DNA of 64,000 nucleotides, from positions 3,142,861-3,206,860 of the forward strand of contig NC_135564.1 of the NCBI RefSeq assembly GCF_964340395.1, read 5' to 3'. This DNA is from Glandiceps talaboti. Taxonomy: Eukaryota; Hemichordata; Enteropneusta; Spengelidae. Position 1 is the first letter of the stretch. Each line of letters starts with the position of its first letter. Below are positions 40,757 through 57,993 of this stretch, piece by piece. Below the pieces are notes generated by a model. That model was not told the DNA's origin, did not search any database, and saw only the letters and a list, made by a program, of their open reading frames with translations. A program made the position numbers and the translations under genes.

Positions 40757-42072
40757 ATGTGGAACTTTAAGAGTTTTCATATGATAACGGTTTTCTCGGT
40801 TCTAGTATCGACCGTGCTGCTAATCATGGTATATCAACAACTTTCACATGTAAATAACTTGATTGGCGAGATACATTTGGAACAGGTACGTACGTCCACT
40901 ATCATCCATTCCAGTCACAAATAAACATTGATATATTTCGGAAAGATATACTATTTTACTTGTAGTGTACTTGTGTTGCTTCAAAACTTCATTATTATTG
41001 CTATTTTACAGGGTGTGTGATAAGTATACATGTAAACAACTTTACGTTTCATTGATACAAACACTACGATAATTATTGTTTTTCTTTTATCGTCACAGTA
41101 TGGCAAAGATTCCAACCCCAGAGGGAATCACAGGGAAAGATTTGGCAAGGAACTACACAATAAAGATCGTTTTCAAGACACTGAGACAATAACAGCTCCA
41201 AAAATGACAAAGTTGCTGAAAGAGGAACGTCTGACTACTTTGCCCGAAGTTGAGGCTCCATCTGTCTCAAAAACAAAGAATCAACAGGCTACTTTGCCAG
41301 TGGTTGAGTCAACAACAATTGCCCTGAAGGAACTAGACACAAACATCGACAGTCAGTTTACGAAACCACGGTATTTACTACCGGTCGGAAATGTTGGAGA
41401 TGGAGGATCAAATTTCCAATACCTTCACTTCCAAAATGCTATCATTTTAGCATTACTGACCGGACGAACTTTAATCCAGATGCCGTTTTTCCTAAATGGT
41501 GGAAATACATATGGTTACACAAAGGAACATGCCAGAAACTTTAGTACCACATTCGACGTTCATTATTTGTCACAGTTGTTTCCCTTAGCAACAAAAGATA
41601 AATATATAAACACCTGCACACCGGAAAATACAAAAATCATTACTTGGTCGGACTGTTCCAACTACGAGCATACACGAAAAATTGTATTACGCGACATCGT
41701 CGGTATAGAGGTGGAAGGTGTCGAGAAAGTTATGAAATTAGAAAAAATGGATTTGGAAAGATTTCGAAGTTTAACGGATGATGCCCAGTGTCTCGTATAT
41801 GCCAGATATCGTCACAGCGGTCTGGCTATTGATCAACAGACCACTCAGTCACTCAAAGATGACATTACAAAACACCTTATCCGGGCGCCACGTGTTCAAA
41901 AGATTGTTGATGTGTTGTCAGGTGATATTTGCAATGGAGATCCTTACTTAGCACTTCATTGGAGAAATAAGACTGCAGAGGTAACTGGTTTTACTTCTAT
42001 ATATATTTAAAGAGTCTGACCTACTATTATATCATTCATGAGAGATAGATGCAGACAGACAGACAGACAGAC

Positions 42073-42127
<55 letters not shown>

Positions 42128-44188
42128 GGGGGGAGAGACAGGGGGGGAGAGCGGAGAGACAATATATATATATGAATGAATGTCCTAGTCGGATTTGGAT
42201 TAACATGCGTATTTGTGTCAAATCATTTCTTATTTCTAATCTTTATGGCGCCAATTAGTAAGTTTTGTTTGTGGGAAAGCTTTAAAATTCAAGGGTAAAG
42301 GTACATTGGTACTTACGCGCCCAGTAAATAAATGTGGTGATGACTCAGTCTAGCCATGTATCATATATGTATGCAGCAAATACTCGTTAGCACTTTATTG
42401 TTTTATCATCGTTCATGTAATGAGTCAACACATACAGGTACTGTTCCATAGTTTGAAATTTGTCATTTTACACTTTGTACATTACAGAGACCATGCGCTT
42501 TTGAAATGAGGGTAACTACTCAATGTGAACCAATCAAAAGAGAAGTAGCAAATCTGGCTGATATAGCCACGTCAGGGATATTTGAGATGATGAAGGAGTA
42601 CAAACTGAAGTGTTTGTATGTTGCATGTCCATTATGGTCACTGGTACGTTTATCATTTCTATCATGTCTGTTTCATACACTATGGTTTCTATGACAAACC
42701 ATGAAAACAAGCATTCAAAATAAAGGTGTTTTCAGTTTTCAGGTGTTTTCAATTTTAACAAATTAAGAATGTTTTCATTAGGGCAAAATATAGTTTCATA
42801 TCAAAGTCAAAATCAAATATAAAACACGAATTAAAGTATTCACAAACTCCCCAAGTTTCAGCCTCTTAACCATGTAGTTTCATGCTAAATGTTTTTGATT
42901 AAAATTGAGATTTTGAGCCCTAATTTGCATACACTGAAGGGATCATCATTTCATGAACAATTCTTAATCTAAACATCCTTAAGAATATTACCACCAAATT
43001 TCAGACCGATCTGCCAATACTTTTCAAGTTTAAGTTTTTTAACCAACAATCACATTTTTAGACCTAATTTGCATACTTCTAAGCCACTCATTTCGATTTG
43101 AACTCTCGCCCAACTAGACACCACAGGCAAAAAGACACGTACATCACAGCTGTCATAGCATACCAGCATGCATTGCAGTTTAAATTGTACTTTAATTGCA
43201 TTTTTCACTTCACCACCTCTTTGAGGTGTAATATTGCATTCATCAATACTAGCAAACAAATATTAAATCAATATCATTCAGAATACTGATTTAGCTTTTT
43301 CTTATTTCACAAGGAAATCATTGACCATTTGGCGAAAAGAATACCACGTGACCATATCTTCATATCAGCAAATCTCACAACTGGGAGAAATGAAAACCAA
43401 GATTACTTTGATGATTTCTATTACTTGTCATTGATTGAACAAGAAATTGTCTACAGTAAGTTATATTTGTCATTGATTGAACAAGAAGTTGTCTACAGTA
43501 AGTTTTATTTGTCATTGATTGAACAAGAAGTTGGCTACAGTAAGTTTTATTTGTCATTGATTGAACAAGAAATTGTCTACAGTAAGTTATATGTGTCATT
43601 GATACAATATGAAATTGTCTGCAATAAGTTTTATTTGTCATTGATTGAACAAGAAATTGTCTACAGTAAGTTTTATTTGCCATTGATTGAACAAGAAGTT
43701 GGCTACAGTAAGTTTTATTTGTCATTGATTGAACAAGAAGTTGTCTACAGTAAGTTTTATTTGTCATTGATTGAGCAAGAAGTTGTTTACAGTATTTATT
43801 TACAGTATACATTATTTTGTCATTGATTGAACAAGAATTTATCTATGGTAAGTTTTTTGCAATATTCTGCTTTAATATATTTTAACCTAAAACGATAAAT
43901 TTCATTGATAATTCATAATGATAAACCTTAGTCTGTGATAAATATTTCGTTGATGATCTATCATGGCATTGTCAACAAATGGTAATTTTCAGCAATATTA
44001 AAAATACAACCGATGACATGTATTTCTCTTTTTGTGTTCGGACAGGATCTGAGGTGTTTATAGCTTCTCATACGTCTAGTTGGTCACGATTCGTGGAGTT
44101 TCAGAGAAATCTAATGGGAAAAACCACATACCACAGCAAGAACCTACCTGGAATGCCTGAGACAATGACTAGTAAATCAATGATATGA
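40757..44188 (+). CDS. O-fucosyltransferase-like type II membrane protein, array copy 6
   Basis: Exons: 40757-40885, 41099-41980, 42488-42643, 43314-43455 (first donor), 44046-44188 (483 aa), GT-AG, phases 0, 0, 0, 1. It is the most divergent copy. Exon 1 gives MWNFKSFHM and a hydrophobic anchor. The stem begins YGKDSNPRGNHRERFGKEL, like copy 1. The first glycine motif reads GDGGSNFQ in place of GGGTNRQ; LHWRNKT and CLYVACPLW are kept. The last exon reads RSEVFIASHTSSWSRFVEF. Exon 4 differs little from the other copies. Its repeat array has nine in-frame 14-codon units, so splice choice could give 483 to about 595 aa. Unlike copies 1-5 it has no trinucleotide repeat beside the exon 2 donor. 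The enzyme class is inferred. Confidence 0.7.
42045..42160. repeat. (GACA)n microsatellite in intron 2 of copy 6
   Basis: Tetranucleotide array followed by a G-rich purine stretch; about 65 bp after the exon 2 donor. Confidence 0.95.
43422..43860 (+). repeat. 42-bp exon-end/splice-donor array, copy 6 (nine open units)
   Basis: GT positions step by exactly 42: 43456, 43498, 43540, 43582, (43624 is AT, dead), 43666, 43708, 43750 and 43792 (weak GTATTT). A tenth unit at about 43848 has a strong GTAAGT but is out of frame. Protein units vary only conservatively (I/V, L/F, occasional G). No stop occurs across all nine units. Confidence 0.9.
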
Positions 44189-44362
44189 ATACCACTACCA
44201 TAGTACTGGAGGGGGTATGTGGGGAGAGGTGATGGTAGGGACATGATTTGTTGCATAATGTATGCACTGTATTTCTTTCAATTCAACAAATATTCAGAGA
44301 ACTTGATATATCGGATGAGGAACTGCAAAGAATTTAAGTTAGGTGGGTCATGGGGGGGGGGG

Positions 44363-44519
44363 GTTTGAAGTATTATGGTTTTGAAGGTGGGATGAACTGT
44401 TTGTTGGGGGCGGGGATCATCGGTGTAACTCATACAATGGGGTTGAAGTATTATGGTTTGGAAGATGGGATGAACTGTTTGTTGGGGGCGGGGATCATCG
44501 ATGTAACTCATACAATGGG
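44363..44519. repeat. Two-unit ~77-bp direct repeat downstream of copy 6
   Basis: Two near-identical blocks (GTTTGAAGTATTATGG...GTAACTCATACAATGG) about 175 bp after the stop; may be in the 3' untranslated region. Confidence 0.85.
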
Positions 44520-44854
44520 AGAAGCTAAATAAAGTTGGATGTTCAGGTTGATGAAAGAAGGTTGTGATGTCTTTGCCTGTCATGGTTCATGTAAGCTACG
44601 GTTGTCTCGTTTTTATTGGAATCGTTACTGTAGTAGCATTCACAATAACTGATAACACTTTGGTTCCAAAGTAACAACTTTAACCTCTATTTACTGTACA
44701 TAGACATGTCAAACTTGAATGCTTACATAATCTGCACATAAACTGAAAATAACACGATAGATAACACTGTAAGTGTAACACTTCAGAAAGTCTAGCAGTA
44801 ACTTAGATGGATAGCACCACCTGTAGATAGGAATGAGATATCAACTCCAATACT

Positions 44855-45178
44855 TTAAAGTGGCCATATGGATGAGAATTTGGTATTTATTTTGGATTTT
44901 TATTTGATAAAACAGCTCACTATGTTTTTCTACTTGAAAAAATAATGTGAAATAACATATACCAAGTCCATGTTCATAACTCAATAAACTGCAAAACATT
45001 AAACAATGTGTAAAATGTTTGCACTTTTTTGCACTTTTTGCAATGTATTGAGTTATGAACATGGACTTGGTATATGTTATTTCACATTATTTTTTCAAGT
45101 AGAAAAACATAGTGAAGCTGTTTTATCAAATAAAAATCCAAAATAAATACCAAATTCTCATCCATATGGCCACTTTAA
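44855..45178. repeat. Long foldback: 132-bp near-perfect inverted arms
   Basis: Left arm 44855-44986 and right arm 45046-45178 are inverted copies differing by about one base (a 1-bp indel in CAGCTCAC/CAGCTTCAC), with a 59-bp loop. Ends are TTAAAGTGGCC/GGCCACTTTAA. No coding frame. Either a young foldback/MITE element or a source of long hairpin RNA. Confidence 0.92.
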
Positions 45179-46014
45179 CACTGGTTCTGAGTTGTGTGTA
45201 CTGACAGGAGTTTTAGAATGTTAGTAGTTGTACTCAAACAAATGATGTGATCTTATAACTATCCATGAGATATCTTGTCATTGTGAAGTCTAATATCAAA
45301 ATCAAAGTCCTTAGATATTTTGTATTGCGTGATGGTAAAATTTAAATCTGGTGCAAACACAGGTACTTGAACCGACTATATCTATGAAATATGAACAAAA
45401 CAGTATAATGTACGCCTCTATTGTGTCAGTGTCTATCTTTGAATGTAACATAAGAACATATCTTGAGTATGCATCTACTAGCCTATCTACTAGTATATGG
45501 AAAGGTGTGCATGTAACTCCCAACAGCAAAAAAATATCCATTATCCATCTTCTGCACATTTCAACGTTCTCTATCTGTTAAATTCAACAAATATGATGAT
45601 AACGCATTGCTTTCTAGAAACCAACACACTTATATATAATAAAACCTACCATCAATTGACAAGTTTTCCATGGGAAGGTTTAAATTTTGGAGACTTTTTC
45701 ATTATGACGGTCATAAAATATGGATGGAACACGGTATTTGACAATTACCTTTGACCTCTTACATCAAGTCCAACTATCATGTCGCTGATTGGTCAATGAC
45801 CCCCACATGATTTGAACGCTCATGCACGAGTTACGAGGCCGAGGGGTGCCAACCTTCATTCACGGGTACAATAAAATCCTGCTATGGGCCATGGTTGTTT
45901 CCTTGTTTGTAGCAGCGTGGTAATAAGATATCATCAAACCCATTCAGAGAAATATACATCCTTTGATAACCCAGTTTTAATCAACCAATACTGTGCAATG
46001 AACTTGGTTATCAG

Positions 46015-46165
46015 CACATTACTGAATTGCCAAATTTTGTTGTTGTCAGTCAAAATGATAAAACTGGCATTTCTTGTATCACCACATAGAGATAGTGGAA
46101 GACCAAATTTTGGAGTTTCACTAGAAATTGTGAAATTAAATTGGCCGAAAGGGCACACTGTTGTT
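46015..46165. mobile_element. Relic of the AGGGCACACT element
   Basis: Shares GCCAAATTTTGTTGTTGT, AACTGGCATTTCTTGT and CACTAGAAATTGTG with 58976-59142. The right end AAAGGGCACACTG is kept; the left end is decayed. Confidence 0.6.
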
Positions 46166-46807
46166 GGCTCCTTGAGAAAAGTTTGATTTGACATTTCTTC
46201 ATGGCATTGTCTCTTGAGCGTCCATTTTATAAGTTCTGTTTTAAATACTCCAACTTAGTTTATATTGTCTCAGATTTTACAGTAGATATTGCCGACTGGT
46301 TGACAAATGAATAATTTAAAAAAATTTAATTCTGACTGAAAGTCTTTACTGAAAGGTGTTCAACTGTCTTCAGAACATATTTTTGTTTACCAGGCCAAGA
46401 TTAACCTAAAGCTTTATTACATGTCTTGGTTTATTTGACATCTGTTTGATAGAATTTTGAGGAATACCAAAGGGTGATTCATTCAAGATTTGATTGGTTA
46501 AAAAATGTCCAATCATGGGCTAGGCTTCTTTAATTCATTTTCACATGTATTCATTGCACTCTGTTGATACCACAATTTATGTTTAAAAATGCCAATTTTG
46601 ATGAGAATTACATTCTTCACATACCTCAAAGGAAATGGCCTTTTCACCACCACTATCTTGAACATATTTGTTGTAGACGTACAGTATTGCACGGTAACTT
46701 TCCGTCCCTTTCTTCCCGTAGATGTGTAAGAATCCTGGCAAAGCAAACATTTAAGAGAACTCATATTTCTGCACATTTATTGAGGTTGTAAATAAATCTG
46801 TGTAATA

Positions 46808-47050
46808 GGGAACTTGCAATCCAGACTGAGCATGCTCAGATGCAAAGGACTATGGGATTATCTATGGTTTTCGTAATACCTTATCCAGAGCTACCGATAA
46901 AATAAACCTTCCACAATGGTCAGGGTGACTATGAATTAATTATTTGTGGTTACAAACAATGTAACATTATTGTTTATATACTATTTGATAAGTATTTATT
47001 ATCACATTTCCCATGATGCAACATTCAACATGGCGGGTTTGCAAGTTCCC
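46808..47050. mobile_element. MITE with GGGAACTTGCAA termini, copy 1
   Basis: 243 bp, ends GGGAACTTGCAA and TTGCAAGTTCCC; with flanks the inverted repeat extends to AATAGGG/CCCTATT. A second copy at 57230-57473 is about 90 percent alike by eye. No coding frame. Confidence 0.8.
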
Positions 47051-47198
47051 TATTAGGTTTAATGTTAAATAGGTAATACTCTCATGACGTAATTAGAATT
47101 GATTTGGTACTTGAAATATGGGTTCGATGCTCTGTAGTGTAGGGAATTTCTTTCGATTGTACAAGAGAATGTTGTAGAAAACAAATATCACTTTATAA

Positions 47199-48030
47199 AT
47201 ATCATATATGGGGTGACTGTCATTACACTATAAATGGGCGACTATGTCATTAGTCATTACACTATGAATGGCGACTATGTCATTACACTATGAATGGGCG
47301 ACTATGTCATTACACTATGAATGGGCGACCATGTCATTACAGTATGAGTGGGCGACTGTCATTACACTATGAATGGGCAACTATGTCATTACACTATGAA
47401 GGGGCGACTATGTCATTACACTATGAATGGGTGACTATGTCACTACACTATGAATGGGCAACTATGTCATTACACTATGAATGGGCGACTATGTCATTAC
47501 ACTATGAATGGGCGACCATGTCATTACAGTATGAGTGGGCGACTGTCATTACACTATGAATGGGCAACTATGTCATTACACTATGAAGGGGCGACTATGT
47601 CATTACACTATGAATGGGTGACTATGTCACTACACTATGAATGGGCAACTATGTCATTACACTATGAATGGGCGACTATGTCATTACACTATGAATGGGC
47701 GACTATGTCATTACACTATGAATGGGTGACTATGTCATTACACTATGAATGGGTGACTGTCATGACACTAAGAATGGGCAACTATGTCATTACACTATGA
47801 ATGGGCGACTATGTCATTACACTATGAATGGGCGACCATGTCATTACAGTATGAGTGGGCGACTGTCATTACACTATGAATGGGCAACTATGTCATTACA
47901 CTATGAAGGGGCGACTATGTCATTACACTATGAATGGGCGACTATGTCATTACACTATGAATGGGTGACTATGTCACTACACTATGAATGGGCGACTATG
48001 TCATTACAGTATGAGTGGGCAACTGATGAC
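47199..48030. repeat. 27-bp minisatellite with higher-order structure
   Basis: About 30 units of CATTACACTATGAATGGGCGACTATGT. A variant run (GCGACCATG, then CAGTATGAGTGGG, a 2-bp-short unit, then GAAGGGGCGAC) recurs at about 47325, 47512 and 47832, so blocks of several units were duplicated together. Open frames reading MSLHYEWAT are artefacts. Confidence 0.95.
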
Positions 48031-48174
48031 AACTGAATAGAATCAACTCTGATAAACATGAAGTCTCTAAGATACAGACATTCATACCGCACTATCAGCC
48101 AGCACCGATGGGGCTGAACAACACGATGTATCTTATGATCTAATAAGCATGCAGTGATATATAAAAAATCACCA

Positions 48175-48177
<3 letters not shown>

Positions 48178-48221
<44 letters not shown>

Positions 48222-48476
48222 ATGCATGCATGCATGCATGTATGTATGTATGTATGTATGTATGTGTGTGTGCGTGTGTGTGTGTATATGTATGCATGTA
48301 TGTAAGTATGTATGTATGTATGTATGTGGATGTATGTATGTATGTGTGTATGTACGATGTATGTATGTATGTATGTATGTGTGTGTGTATGTGTGCGTGC
48401 ATGTGTGCGTGTGTGTATGTATATGTATACATGTATGTAAGTATGTATGTATGTAGGTATGTGTGGATGTTCACAT
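48178..48476. repeat. (TG)n/(GTAT)n microsatellite
   Basis: Mixed TG, GTAT and GCAT repeats; the long open frames on both strands are artefacts. Confidence 0.95.
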
Positions 48477-48828
48477 TTATACTTACAAACACATATATAT
48501 TCAGTTCTTGCAGAAATTGACCCAGTAGTAACAATTTGCTTGAGTGCAGCACTATTCCAAGTAGTACAAGCACACAGCCAGCTGAGGATCAGGCTATACT
48601 GATGACATTCTTGCACACTCATTTTGCACACTTCAGACTATGAAGTGTTATACTATTTCTTCAGTATACATTAATTTGAAGTGGGTGGGGGTGGGGATAG
48701 GGGTAGGATGGGTGTCACCTTTCGATCAATGCTACAATGTAATTTATGCTGTTATTTTTTTAATATCATAAAAGAAACTGAGTAAGACAACATATAATCA
48801 TGTTACATTCATCAAATATTGAGTGAAG

Positions 48829-49025
48829 TCACATGACTTCCATGTGACGCATAAAAAACATCTGATTGTTATCTTTCCAGAAATATTCCATCTTCTCCTT
48901 TTCATTTCATTCAATATCTTTATACTAAACCAATTAACATATAGTCATGTGGTTTCCATGTGACTCATAAAAAGCATTTGATTGGTTATCTTGCCTGAAG
49001 TTTCCATCTTCTCCTTTTCTCTATG
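48829..49025. repeat. Two diverged copies of an ~75-bp repeat
   Basis: CATGACTTCCATGTGAC...ATAAAAA.CAT.TGATTG and GTTTCCATGTGACTCATAAA...TGATTGGTTATC are related direct copies, each followed by CCATCTTCTCCTTTTC. Confidence 0.6.
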
Positions 49026-49241
49026 CAAATACATCTTTTCATCTCCATTCCTCTTCGCAATTTGCACCATACTTATAATGTGCATGAGTTTTTTTGAATA
49101 AAAACTTCTTTCCTTATCATTTCTTATTTTGTGAATAATTATTGTTCAGTTTGTGATATGTTTGAAGGTTTACAACCAGTACTGATCATTACTTGATACA
49201 GAGATTACAAATATATCTTGCATCACACAATGACGATTTGA

Positions 49242-54435
<5,194 letters not shown>

Positions 54436-54496
54436 TATTTCTGTAGTTCTCGTGGAAAGATCTCCGATCAGCTGCCTACACTACATGCAGTGTTTT

Positions 54497-54509
54497 GGGT
54501 TAAAGGTCA
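54497..54509 (-). promoter_or_regulatory. DR1-type nuclear receptor site upstream of PEX11
   Basis: GGGTTA-A-AGGTCA, two hexamers in direct repeat with one-base spacing, lies about 62-74 bp before the PEX11 start codon (read on the + strand). The second half is perfect and the first differs at one position from RGGTCA. DR1 sites bind PPAR/RXR or HNF4. Binding is inferred. Confidence 0.45.
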
Positions 54510-55132
54510 TACGAGTATTGCCCAGCTAGCTTGCTAAAAATAATACGTCAGGGCGATAATTATCAAAGACTTAAGGATACTCAGATCTCTGAGTTCGACA
54601 GATACACAATACGGTTTGGAAAGTCAAATCATTGAATATAAAAAACCTAAAGCTAAAAACTTTTCCTGATTTCCTGAGACTCTCCATCAACTTTATCCAC
54701 AAAACAGATTTGCTTTAATTAATAGGCGATATTTCTTTTGCTATACTGTACACTTTTAAACCATCTTTTACTGATCACAAAAAAGACAATGATCGCAAAA
54801 TTAATAGATTTTTTAATGAAAAGATTATAGCACCCAACTTTTCCTGATTCATCAAACTCTTAAAATGTCATGTCAAAGAAATTCAGTGTTGCACTTAGTT
54901 GAAAATCATAATTTCTCGTTAGTTAATCAGGCCGATATCAACAACATGCATACACAAACCCACAGAAAACTAACTGTGTGCTCTCATGTTACGAACCATG
55001 TATTTCAATGCAAATATACAATGACAGTGAATTCACCTTTTAAACTATCAAATTTTCTACTCAATTGCATATCACTCAGAATAACATATCCACCACATAT
55101 TCTTGCAATTGGCTGGGCTATTTCAGACAAGA

Positions 55133-55137
<5 letters not shown>

Positions 55138-55199
<62 letters not shown>
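55138..55199. repeat. (AC)n microsatellite
   Basis: Perfect AC array. Confidence 0.97.
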
Positions 55200-55201
<2 letters not shown>

Positions 55202-55721
55202 CTGTGCTATCTATTGAATTTTTGTAACAGTTTAGGTGAATGTCCTCAAATATGACAGAAAACTTTTCTCATTTGACAAAACAGAAATAGACGAAAGCAA
55301 TGAAGAAAAATGCTTTTATTGACACATTTATATATTTTTAGCGCCATGCATTTACAACAGGGAAAATTCTTACATTTCTAGATTGGACATTTTTTTAAAG
55401 AAATATTTGTATTAAGAGGTACAAAGCAGATTCCATTAAAAGTAAAAAATGTTATTCTCTGATGAGAACTAAAATGATTGAAATAACCCCAACCCAAACT
55501 AAAAAGAATTTAGTTTTTGAATCCTACATTGACCTATTCAGAACAGAAACATAGAATATTGTATAAAAAAATAGTCCATAAATATAATTCAAAATAAGTC
55601 ATTACATCACCTTCACTTCAGACTAAAATCATTTGAAACAGCATGTGACTTTTGGTGTGAATAAAAGAGTACCATTCATGTAGTTCTACCACTAGGCATT
55701 ATTTAAGACATTGCTTACATA

Positions 55722-56335
55722 GTCCCTTCCCCCAGCATTCTGACATTGCTAACATATCCACCTCCCTCCCGCTCCAAGCATTCTGAGACATTGCTAACAT
55801 ATCCCCCTCCCTACCTCCCTCCCCCAGCATTGTGAAACATTAACATATCCCTTTCCCCTCAGCATTCTGCAAGACATTACTAACATATCCCCCTCCCTCA
55901 GCAGAGACATTGCTAATATATCCCCCTCCCTCCCTCCCTCCCCCAGCATTCTGTGAAACATTAACATATCCCTTTCCCCTCAGCATTCTGCAAGACATTA
56001 CTAACATATCCCCCTCCCTCAGTAGACATTGCTAATATATCCCCCTCCCTCCCTCCCTCCCCCAGCATTCTGTGAAACATTAACATATCCCTTTCCCCTC
56101 AGCATTCTGCAAGACATTACTAACATATCCCCCTCCCTCAGCAGAGACATTGCTAATATATCCCCCTCCCTCCCTCCCCAGCATTCTGGAGACATTGTTA
56201 ACACATCCCTTTCCCCACAGCATTCTATGAGACATTGCTAGCATATCACCTCTCCACCCTCAGCGTTCTTTGTGACACTGCTAACATATCACCTCTCCAC
56301 CCTCAGCATTCTTTGTGACACTGCTAACATACCCT
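55722..56335. repeat. Pyrimidine-rich minisatellite
   Basis: Units of CAGCATTCTG...ACATT.CTAACATATCC followed by CCCTCCCTCC runs, repeated at two alternating lengths; a higher-order block of about 120 bp recurs near 55855, 55975 and 56095. Confidence 0.92.
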
Positions 56336-56617
56336 GCACTGTAATGTATTCTTGCCTTAGTCATATGGTTTGATTTCAAACCGGTGCACTAGTGATTGAC
56401 TCCTTATACAAAGAATAACTGAACTGCCACTTTTGAGCTTCAAGTTACATCCTGGACAGACCTTCCACCTTCATCACACTATAGACCCGACATGAAATAT
56501 GACCACACTATGAAGTGAATACTGACAATATTGATAATCATATCAATGCATGTACATTCATGTTATACAGTAGTCTGTTTATGGTGCTTAATAGTATATT
56601 CTGTTAATGTTCAAACC

Positions 56618-57514
56618 CATTCCTTCATACTTAAGCCTGTAGCTAGAATTGCAAAGAGCTGTTAATATAGTTTAAAATCTCAAAACATGACTGTCCAATC
56701 AGCTTATCTTTACCATGGAGTATTCAAATATATGTAGATCACACACAAATGAAGTGTATGTTGATGTACTTATTAGAGGCCTTCAAACAGAGAGATTCTC
56801 TTCAAGTTGTAACAAGGGTTTAATATTGTTAATCTTATTTTCTTGTATTCATGCACTTTAATCATTTTGTATATTTATTTACCATTAGTATAGTTGTCAA
56901 AATGCTTTTCAGTCACTCTCCACCTCGCTATGTATTTACTTTGTAATTATAATATGTATAATGGGCAGTGGCACTGAAATAAATGAATTGCCTTATAGGT
57001 AGTAGTCTAGTTCCTATACAGTATCATTACAATTTATACTGTGGTTATACCACAGTTGGCATCTAGACTATGTAGGGAGATGAACACATGCAGATGAGAT
57101 GTCTTCATCTGCATACACTTCATTTGCATGTTTTTCATCTGCATATATTTGAATACTCCATGGTGATGACAAGCTGATTGGGCATTATACATTGAGATTT
57201 TCAAACTGTGTTAACAGCTCTTTGCAATAGGGAACTTGCAAACCAGACTGAGCATGCTCAGATACAAAGGACTATGGGATTATCTATGGTTTTCGTAATA
57301 CTTAATCAGGAGCTACTGATAAAATAAACCTCCCACAATGGTCAGGGTGACTATGAATTGATCATTTGTGGTTACAAACAATGTAAAATTATTGTTTACA
57401 ATACTATTTGATTAGTATTTATTATCACATTTCCCATGATGCAACATTCAACATGGCGGGTTTGCAAGTTCCCAATTCTAGTTCCATGCAAGCTTAGGTA
57501 TGAGAGATTGAATG
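56618..57514. repeat. Decayed inverted repeat interrupted by a MITE
   Basis: Left arm 56618-56735 pairs with right-arm pieces 57143-57229 and 57474-57514 (CCATGGAGTATTCAAATATA, CAATCAGCTT, TTGCAAAGAGCTGTTAA and complements). The 244-bp MITE at 57230-57473 splits the right arm. Confidence 0.75.
57230..57473. mobile_element. MITE with GGGAACTTGCAA termini, copy 2
   Basis: Same element as 46808-47050. The undisturbed partner arm at about 56648-56660 shows the empty site (GAATTGCAAAG), proving insertion. Confidence 0.82.
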
Positions 57515-57835
57515 GAACATATTGTAAGCGCGGTAAACAGGCTAGACATGTAACTACTAAAACTAAAACCTACACTATTTATATAAAATTATACTATTAA
57601 ATACTCTTTTGTTTAATATTTGCCAGAAATATTCACATAATATGAGAAAAATATTCATATCATCAGCTCTCAATATATGATCTCGTACAAAAATATACTA
57701 TGATCAAAATAGTTATATATAATACTAGAGCATGGCTGCAATAAATATATGATCACAACACTTTGAAAAATAATTTTAAAAATATACAGTGAATGCTAAA
57801 TAATTTACAGGACCGTATACTCTGTATGTTGAAGT

Positions 57836-57993
57836 GTTGGCACTGTAATGCAGCATTGCAGTACTGTACTATTTTCATTTTGTACAGCACTGTAATTGCA
57901 GCATTGCAGTACTGCACTATTTTCATTTTGTACAGAACTGTAATGCAGCATTGCAGTACTGCACTATTTTCATGTTGTACAGCACTGTAATGC
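57836..57993. repeat. ~50-bp tandem repeat, three units
   Basis: Units contain CTGTAATGCAGCATTGCAGT and CACTATTTTCAT.TTGTACAG. Confidence 0.9.

Noticed and set aside
42036-42258. Cys-Leu-Ser-Val / Gln-Thr-Asp frames
   Set aside because: Translation of the GACA microsatellite.
45884-46186. 100-codon frame
   Set aside because: Overlaps a dispersed element relic also found at 58976-59142; no domain.
47290-48036. Repeated MSLHYEWAT-type protein
   Set aside because: 27-bp minisatellite read in frame; no splice sites, no known domain, and indels between units change the frame.
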